Assembly: GCA_023055425.1 (NCBI GenBank)
Contig: JALGPY010000002.1
Coordinates: 140,055,927-140,119,926, forward strand
Direction: 5' to 3'
DNA: 64,000 bases
Source of the DNA: Linanthus parryae
Lineage: Eukaryota; Streptophyta; Magnoliopsida; Ericales; Polemoniaceae
Part shown: piece by piece, positions 58,406-64,000 of the stretch
Layout: each line of letters opens with the position of its first letter
Numbering within the stretch: the first letter of the stretch is position 1
Notes under the pieces: model-generated
What the model saw: the letters and a program-made list of their open reading frames with translations, nothing else
The model's database searches: none
What the model was told of the DNA's origin: nothing
Program-made: the position numbers and the translations under genes

Positions 58406-59903
58406 TGAAAGTTTGTAAAGTAGGAGTAATACAGGATCTAAATATTTATAAAGGGCGGGGGGGGTTGAATAGAGTATGCCGACTTTTTCCAAATCACGGT
58501 CTTTTGAAACTTGGGTAGTGCAAAAAGTAGATATCTCAAAGCTTTGAAATAGTTTTGAGAAACTTGAAGATATAACTGCAAGATATAGAGGCTTCAAAGC
58601 TTTGAGATTTGGAAAGCTCCAAACTTTGAAACTTCTAGTTTAGACACAATGTAAATATAGCAAAAGTAAATGAACGAGACACAGAGATTTTACAGAGTTC
58701 GGTCACAATTAGACCTAGTCTCTGCCTGAGGGATCTAATCCCTCAAGGATTCAAACACAAATTCTTATTAATCTCCCAGATTTAGCCCTATGTATCAAGC
58801 CGAAGTAAACTACCTTACACTTATAGAGCTTGTGGTTCCCAAACTATCTAGTTACAGGCTACAACCTGTTGAAACAATAAGAACTCCTTGTTGTTCACTT
58901 GAACAACCAAACTACTAAGTTTAGTGAGGTTTCAAAAATGAAGAATGATTAATAAAATTAAGTACAAGTATAAGAACTCAGAAAGAATAAGCTAGTGAAG
59001 CCCGAAAGACTTCTTATGATCTAATGATCTTCTTCTGTTGGAGAGATGATTTGCTTGATTGATTTGAAGAACTGTGTAACTTGATCTTTCCTATTTTTAG
59101 CTCTCTTCAAATCCACGATACCAGTCTCTATTTTTCGGCTCTCTCCTATTAAAATTTAAGTGCTCATCACTTGAGCAAGAGTCTGCAACCAACTGAGATT
59201 GTAGGAACAGAAATCCTATTAATCATCCTTTATGACAAGCTTTAATCAACAACTATATTTGAATGGATTTCTGATTTGTTTACGGACATTGGAGCATCCA
59301 ACAAACCTGCATAAACACAGCAAACAATATCAACCAACAACAAGACAATCTAGCATCAAGATATGATTAACAAACTGCTAACAGTTCATAAGAAAAACTA
59401 GGCTAGATTTTTTTGCTGATAAACTTGAGTTAAAATATATATTCAAACTTATGAATAATAAAGTAAAAAATATAGAACATGTATTATTGAACAGTAATCA
59501 ACTCATAACAAGTTTTAAGTCTCACCAAAATAACCTGCATACACAGAGATGATCAGATGACCGTAGTAGTGAAGAATAACCAGTAAATCTCAAAGCTTTG
59601 AAGCTTTGCCTGCTAGTTCATCAAAGTGAACTTGGATTTTCAATCCAACTTAATCCTGCATATATTATAGATTAGAACATAGATTACTAATGCATTTATA
59701 TTGTCATCCCATATCAAAACAAAAACCTGCACAAAAATAGCTAGATAAATATACATATAAGCATACCTACAGTAACTCAAAGCTTTGAAGCTTTGGTACT
59801 TAGAAATATTTCCTTCTTTTGTTTCTGGATTTCATCATCAAGGAACTAAAATCTCTCTGCATGTGCATTCACATATAAATCTCAAGGAGATTTAGACTTA
59901 TCA
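58406..59903 (-). repeat. SIRE-E 5' LTR (1498 bp)
   Basis: Minus-strand ends TGATAAGTCTAAATC (59903) and ACTTTCA (58406). The right end abuts Athila-family LTR sequence, with predicted target duplication actcc (59904-59908). It contains four perfect TCAAAGCTTTGA palindromes and a G-rich tract near 58455. Its minus-strand 3' end matches the LTR at 63591. Confidence 0.8.
58537..59788. repeat. Perfect 12-bp palindromes in the SIRE-E LTR
   Basis: TCAAAGCTTTGA at 58537-58548, 58594-58605, 59590-59601 and 59777-59788. Further copies lie elsewhere in the element (46509, 46546, 56963), with near-matches in coding parts. Confidence 0.9.
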
Positions 59904-61042
59904 ACTCCATTCTTGCAAAGGATCAGACACCGCATATGAACAATAACTAGAACAAAAATTAACATTAAGCAAGATTACAATCTAAGAATAAACCCCAAGT
60001 TCATGAATATCAAATCCTAAACTAGTCATGTCAATAGACTAGATTCATCAACAAGATCATGAAACTAAAATCAATTCAATAGATCATAACCATAAAGCGT
60101 GAAACAACACCTAAAATCCGGGTAAATCAAATGCCTACATAACCCTAGGCTCTATAGAGAAGCCTAGCAAAAGTCTAGCTATTCGTAATACAAAAAGCAA
60201 AACAAAGTTTCTCCATAACAAAGATTAAAAGAGAAGAGAAGGAAATCAAACGGGAAAATTTCCGGTTTGGGGATGATCCCAATCGATCTCCTCATCTCTA
60301 AAACTTTGTCTCTTGCCTCCGTATGCGTGAATGATTGAGAATTCCTCCCCTAGGTCGTTCTTGGGTAAAAAATCATCATAAGACTTTAAAAATTGCGTTT
60401 TTTCCCCCAAGTATCGGACTTTGGTGTCAGTCACTTCGGGCCGAAATAGTCCCCATTTCAGGCCTAAATGGTTTTCCAAAAGCAACACAATGGGGTGTTT
60501 TCATTTCGGGCCGAAATGAGGGGGGCATTTCGGGCTGCAATGGTCCCGATTTCCGGCCGAAATGCTGCTCCTAAATTTGTTCTCTGACTTCTCCCAGCCA
60601 TAACTTCTTCGTCCGATCTCTAATTAAGCTCTGTGACATATTGCTGGAAAGCTCTTTGAGTCTACTTTCATATGGCACTGGTATTACTCCCAAATTTATT
60701 GTAGAACTCAAGAGATAATCAGATTAGTGCAGACTAGTCATCCTAGCTCCCCCAACATTGCTTCTCTTCGTTCCACTTGTGCTTCCGTTGTCTCCGAAGT
60801 TCGTTCCATGCCTTCTATCAACCGATTAGCATTTGGTCCTATTAAGACAGCATGTACAAATATACCAAGCGATCATATTTGACAGATAAAAACGAAATAT
60901 GCATAGAAACGCCTTGACTAACAATAAAGCGCATATGAAGCATCAAGTGACGAAACGCATCATATTCTAGACAAGTATACTCCAATATCTCAAAATAATG
61001 TGGAAAATGACATTAATATATAACCCCTAAAAGGTTCTATCA
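59904..61042 (-). repeat. Ath-3: Athila-family LTR fragment
   Basis: Homologous to Ath-2 in reverse orientation. On the minus strand it starts TGATAGAACCTTTTAGGGG at 61042. SIRE-E cuts it at 59904, and its other half is missing. It holds the palindrome cluster at 60433-60564 and a block (60590-60690) shared with the Ath-1 LTR. The right end sits inside copia LTR Cop-H, with predicted target duplication caccc (61043-61047). Confidence 0.72.
60433..60564. repeat. Cluster of five short palindromes in the Ath-3 LTR
   Basis: Unit catttcgggccgaaatg and variants at about 60433, 60454, 60502, 60526 and 60548. The arms ATTTCGG/CCGAAAT are complementary. The sequence is unrelated to the Ath-1 palindromes, but the position before the shared LTR block is the same. 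Confidence 0.85.
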
Positions 61043-61790
61043 CACCCAACTAATAGAAATAGTTAGTGATCCAACAAAATATGTGACCAATGTTGCCGTG
61101 TTGTATTATCCCTTTGTCTCCATGTCCGTATTGGACACGAGACATACAAGTCACACTCGTATATCCAATCCATAGCTTCTCGATCTTGGGAATTGTCTTA
61201 TCCATGCAGATAACATCAATATCCTATATTAATTTATCTGAGTCTGGCTAGACATTTTATAAGCCCTACCCTTTGAGTGGCCGTGGATATTTGCTCCCTT
61301 ATGTGGGAGGGACAAATCCTCTCTACATCACTACCATCTCTAAGCTTGCTTCTTATTGTTTCTGTTAAAAGTCATTATTGCTACCCAGCCACGGTGTAGT
61401 GTTTGACGATATCAAAATACAATATTCCACAACTAGAGTATCTAGTGACTTCAATTCGAAGGACCACAATACCATTGTCACAACGAGAAGCACTTGTGAC
61501 TTTAACATAATTAATGTAGCCTTCTCGTGGTGGGTCAATCCAGTATTTCATTACCCCTAATTCATACCCATGTGCTAGACTTGGTATCCCCATATCAATC
61601 TACCCACATACTAGTCTATATTTGATCATCTTGTTAATAAATATTAATGACTAGTGATATTTAAGATAAACAAGAATTGTAATCTAAGGACTTCATTATA
61701 TTAAATATCTCTATAAATAATATAATAACTATTCTAGCTAAAATAATGTTTATACTAAATAAGATTGCCTCTAGGGCATCTATTCCAACA
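61043..61790 (-). repeat. Cop-H: copia LTR fragment
   Basis: Starts TGTTGGAATAGATGCCC on the minus strand at 61790 and matches the Cop-A LTR family down to CCCAACTAATAGAAATAGT near 61043. Its remaining part is missing. It separates Cop-D sequence on the right from Ath-3 on the left. Confidence 0.75.
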
Positions 61791-62665
61791 CTCTTATCTA
61801 CTGGTTAGAAGTTACCAAAAATGAAAATTACATGGTCAATCGTTTGCCTAAAGCTATTCAGCATTTTAAATCTTCTTTTGAGTGTCTTTTCAGAACTTCT
61901 CCATATTACACCCTCTTAAAAACCTTTGGTTGTCTGTGTTTCCCATGGTTGAGGCCTTATTGTCCTCATAAGCTCACTCCAAGATCCACTTCTTGCATAT
62001 TTTTGGGGTACTGTCCTACCTCTAAGGGGTATAGGTTTCTTGATTGCTCCACACTCAGACTCTATTCATCAAGACACGCAGTTAAGTTGTTTTGTCAGCA
62101 TGTGCATAGTCCTGGTCCTTCTTATTTTATGGCTTTGAAGAGGGTTCTTAGATTCATCAAAGGCACTCTTGATGATGGTTTGTTGTTTTAGAAAGACCTT
62201 TCTCCTATGAATCTTACAGCCTACAGTGATGCAGACTGGGGTTGGGTGTAAAGAAGATAGGAGATCCACTTCCAAGTTTTGTGTGTTTCTGTGCACCAAT
62301 TTGATTTCTTGGAGTTCGAAGAAGCAGCCTACTGTGGCTAGGTTTTCCACAGAGGCTAAATACAAAGCCTTGGCTGGTGTTGCTGTAGAATTTAGATGGA
62401 TCACCTTTTCGCTTGCTAAATTTGGTATTCATAGTTCCAGCCCTCCATTATTGCTTTGTGATAAACATCTGCTTTGCGTTTGGCCATGAATCTTGTTTTT
62501 CATGCCATAAACAAACACATTGAGATTGGATATCATCTTGTGAGAGAAATGGTGGCCAGGTCTCAAGTGAAGGTGTAATATGTTTCTACTCATGACCAGC
62601 TAGCGGACATTTTTACTAAATCTCTGTCTCATTCCTAGTTTCATTTGTCTAGATCCAAACTTTAG
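61791..62665 (+). pseudogene. Cop-D integrase/RT/RNase H tail
   Basis: The frame 61832-62191 joins an integrase C-terminal piece (LLKTFGCLCFPWLRPYCPHK, CIFLGYCPTSKGYRFLD) directly to the end of the RT region (FMALKRVLRFIKGTLDDGLL). Most of RT, including YVDD, is therefore deleted. RNase H pieces follow: AYSDADWG near 62220, a STEAKYKAL-like motif, and IEIGYHLVREMVARSQVKV near 62520-62575. The pol end reads DQLADIFTKSLS. It is one remnant with many stops. Confidence 0.75.
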
Positions 62666-62679
62666 CTTCTTTAAAGCTT

Positions 62680-62693
62680 AGTTTGAGGGGGGT
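62680..62693 (+). other. Cop-D polypurine tract
   Basis: AGTTTGAGGGGGGT directly before the 3' LTR. Confidence 0.78.
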
Positions 62694-62926
62694 TGTCAAA
62701 GAACAGGGGCTAATTTGTAATCCCTAGTAGTTTAGGGATCATATTGTAATTAGCACATCTTTCTGTTGCAGCAGTATCATCAGGTTGTTACGAGGTAAGT
62801 TGTATTTAATTTTTTTAGGGTGAAATTGCAGAAGTTATGTGAAAATTCCTTTCCCAATTTCTCTGAATTTCTTATGAGTTTTGTTTCAATCTTCTTCTTT
62901 TTCAGCTTAATTGTTGTTTCTCTTCA
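62694..62926 (+). repeat. Cop-D 3' LTR (233 bp)
   Basis: TGTCAAAGAACAGGGGC to TTTCTCTTCA. Same length as the 5' LTR but with roughly 30 differences by eye. Confidence 0.85.
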
Positions 62927-63590
62927 GTCTGCTGTGTTAACCTCCACAACACTACCACCTCGTCCACCGCTGGCAGCCAGCACCACCCAGCACCACCGCA
63001 ATATGTGCTCCCATTGTTGCCGCTGTTAGAAATATGATTTGCTTATCCATGAGCCAACAATTTAGTTGGTAAACATTGTAAAATTTTAATATTTATCTCA
63101 TACAGACGCAACATATAATTTTAAAGGGTTCACCGGAAAAGAATTGCAAGTAAAAAGTCGCGAAAGCAAAATTTTACACGTAAAATATTTATTTTATTGC
63201 AAACCAAAAGGAGAAAGCGTACCCTAAAAAAGGAAAAAGCTTCATAAGACAAACTAAATTAATTGGATGTTATTAGTGAGAAATCAGAGTACAAATAATC
63301 TTATTGCGTCTTTTTTTAGTAAAACTTGTTGCGTCTTTTTGTAGGAACATTATCTAACAAGAAACTATAATTACTAAAATACCCGAAATTCCCACTAGTT
63401 TTTCACTTAAAAGGCCTACGCGGTTGACAAGGCTAGGGACCCATAAACACTATTACACAAACAAAATAGCAGCACAAAAGGTACAACTAAACCAATTGGC
63501 TGAACATAAATCACATAAACACTTTTACACAAACAAAATAGCAGCACAAAAGGTACAACTAAACCAATTGCCTGGAACATAAATCATTTG
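62927..63590. other. Unassigned flank between Cop-D and the terminal SIRE LTR
   Basis: Starts with a CCACC-rich segment like that left of Cop-D, then AT-rich sequence. No gene is seen. Ends in a tandem duplication. Confidence 0.55.
63442..63586. repeat. Tandem duplication of about 72 bp
   Basis: Units starting cataaacac at 63442 and 63514. Both contain aaacaaaatagcagcacaaa and aactaaaccaattg and differ at a few positions. Confidence 0.88.
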
Positions 63591-64000
63591 TGAAAGACAG
63601 TAATGTAGGCACTAATACATGATCAATGCTCTAGAAGGGGGGGGGGGTTGAATAGAGTATGACAACTTTTGCCAAAAGAGTGGTTTAAAAGAATTCTGTA
63701 GAAAACTGAGAGTATTTCAAGGCTTTGGAATGAGTTTCAAGTCCTTCGAATCAAAATAGTGAGTAAAAATGTTTGCTGATAGTTTTTAAGGCCTTGAAAT
63801 GAGGTTCAAGTCCTTGAAGTGAAAACCTGGTTTGAGTAGTAAAAGAACTAGTAGAAATACTGAAATGTAAATGGAAGAGACACAAGTATTTATAGAGTTC
63901 ATCCCACTTGGACCTACGCCTCTATCTCTGGGAGTTGATCCCTGCAGTATTTTCAACTCAATTCTTATTAATCAAAAGCTAAGCCCTAGATTTCAAACAC
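63591..64000 (-). repeat. SIRE-type LTR, runs off window
   Basis: The boundary TGAAAGACAGTAATGTAGG matches the SIRE-E LTR boundary at 58406, followed by a shared G-run and ttgaatagagtatg. No tRNA-Met primer site lies to its left, so it may be a solo LTR or the 3' LTR of an element extending right. It contains variant palindrome-like motifs (aaggccttgaa, tcaagtccttga). Confidence 0.72.

Larger units (their letters stand above)
44661..59903 (-). mobile_element. SIRE-E: SIRE/Maximus-type copia element lacking its 3' LTR
   Basis: Minus-strand order: 5' LTR (58406-59903), mutated primer site, long gag, protease, integrase, RT, RNase H, spacer and env-like ORF. It ends abruptly near 44660 against Cop-D gag, with no 3' LTR. 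Tat-F (49831-56476) interrupts it between gag and protease. The long coiled-coil gag and the env-like ORF after pol are characteristic of the SIRE lineage. Confidence 0.82.
44011..62926 (+). mobile_element. Cop-D: short-LTR Ty1/copia element, host of the right nested block
   Basis: Paired 233-bp LTRs lie 18.5 kb apart (44011-44243, 62694-62926). A tRNA-Met primer site follows the left one and a polypurine tract precedes the right one. Only the gag start (to about 44660) and a gapped integrase/RT/RNase H tail (61791-62665) remain of its own coding sequence. The rest is later insertions. By eye the LTRs differ at roughly 30 positions, so it is old. Its flanks (tcctg / gtctg) are only partly matching as a target duplication. 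Confidence 0.8.

Overview
This window is intergenic plant DNA built almost entirely of nested transposable elements. The content points to a flowering plant with a large, repeat-rich and AT-rich genome, probably a eudicot. It holds Ty1/copia elements primed by initiator tRNA-Met, Ty3/gypsy elements of the Athila and Tat/Ogre type, a plant L1-like LINE with an RNase H domain, a SIRE-type copia with an env-like ORF, a non-autonomous Helitron and a tRNA-derived SINE. No bacterial-style operon, rRNA or functional tRNA gene is visible. Only one short reading frame (43257-43439) is a possible host gene, and weakly so.

Left block, 1-42412. Copia element Cop-B (34416-42412, +) is the outermost layer. 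An Athila-family solo LTR (called Ath-2) appears to lie inside its 5' LTR. Ath-2 ends exactly at 34415, and two more elements were inserted into it. One is minus-strand copia Cop-M (8999-18625). Cop-M carries an Athila element (Ath-1, 1-8998) in its 3' LTR and a Helitron (14064-17041), with a SINE inside, in its leader. The other is plus-strand copia Cop-A (19491-33701, target duplication ATTGT). Cop-A carries a LINE (20513-25840, target duplication ggggctctagct) in its 5' LTR and a truncated LTR (Cop-C) in its leader.

Middle, 42413-44010. This is the only stretch of more than 1 kb not clearly assigned to a transposon. It holds the candidate small gene.

Right block, 44011-62926. A short-LTR copia, Cop-D, has 233-bp LTRs at 44011-44243 and 62694-62926. 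Inside it, reading from the right, are remnants of copia LTR Cop-H, Athila-family LTR Ath-3, SIRE-type copia SIRE-E and Tat-type element Tat-F (49831-56476, target duplication ACAGG). That is five layers. The left halves of Cop-H and Ath-3, and the SIRE-E 3' LTR, are gone, which suggests one deletion ending near 44660. Another SIRE-type LTR starts at 63591 and runs off the window.

All pol genes are broken by stops, frameshifts or lost catalytic residues. Ath-1 keeps two nearly identical LTRs but only gag-protease, so it was probably mobilised in trans. The most unusual signals are: (i) arrays of unrelated short palindromes in the LTRs of three families; (ii) a plant-mobile-domain-like ORF antisense to the integrase in Tat-F; (iii) a LINE inserted just downstream of an LTR TATA box in the same orientation; (iv) a gag-protease-only Athila element with three identical polypurine-tract-like motifs. 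All coordinates and family calls come from reading the sequence by eye. No database search was run.
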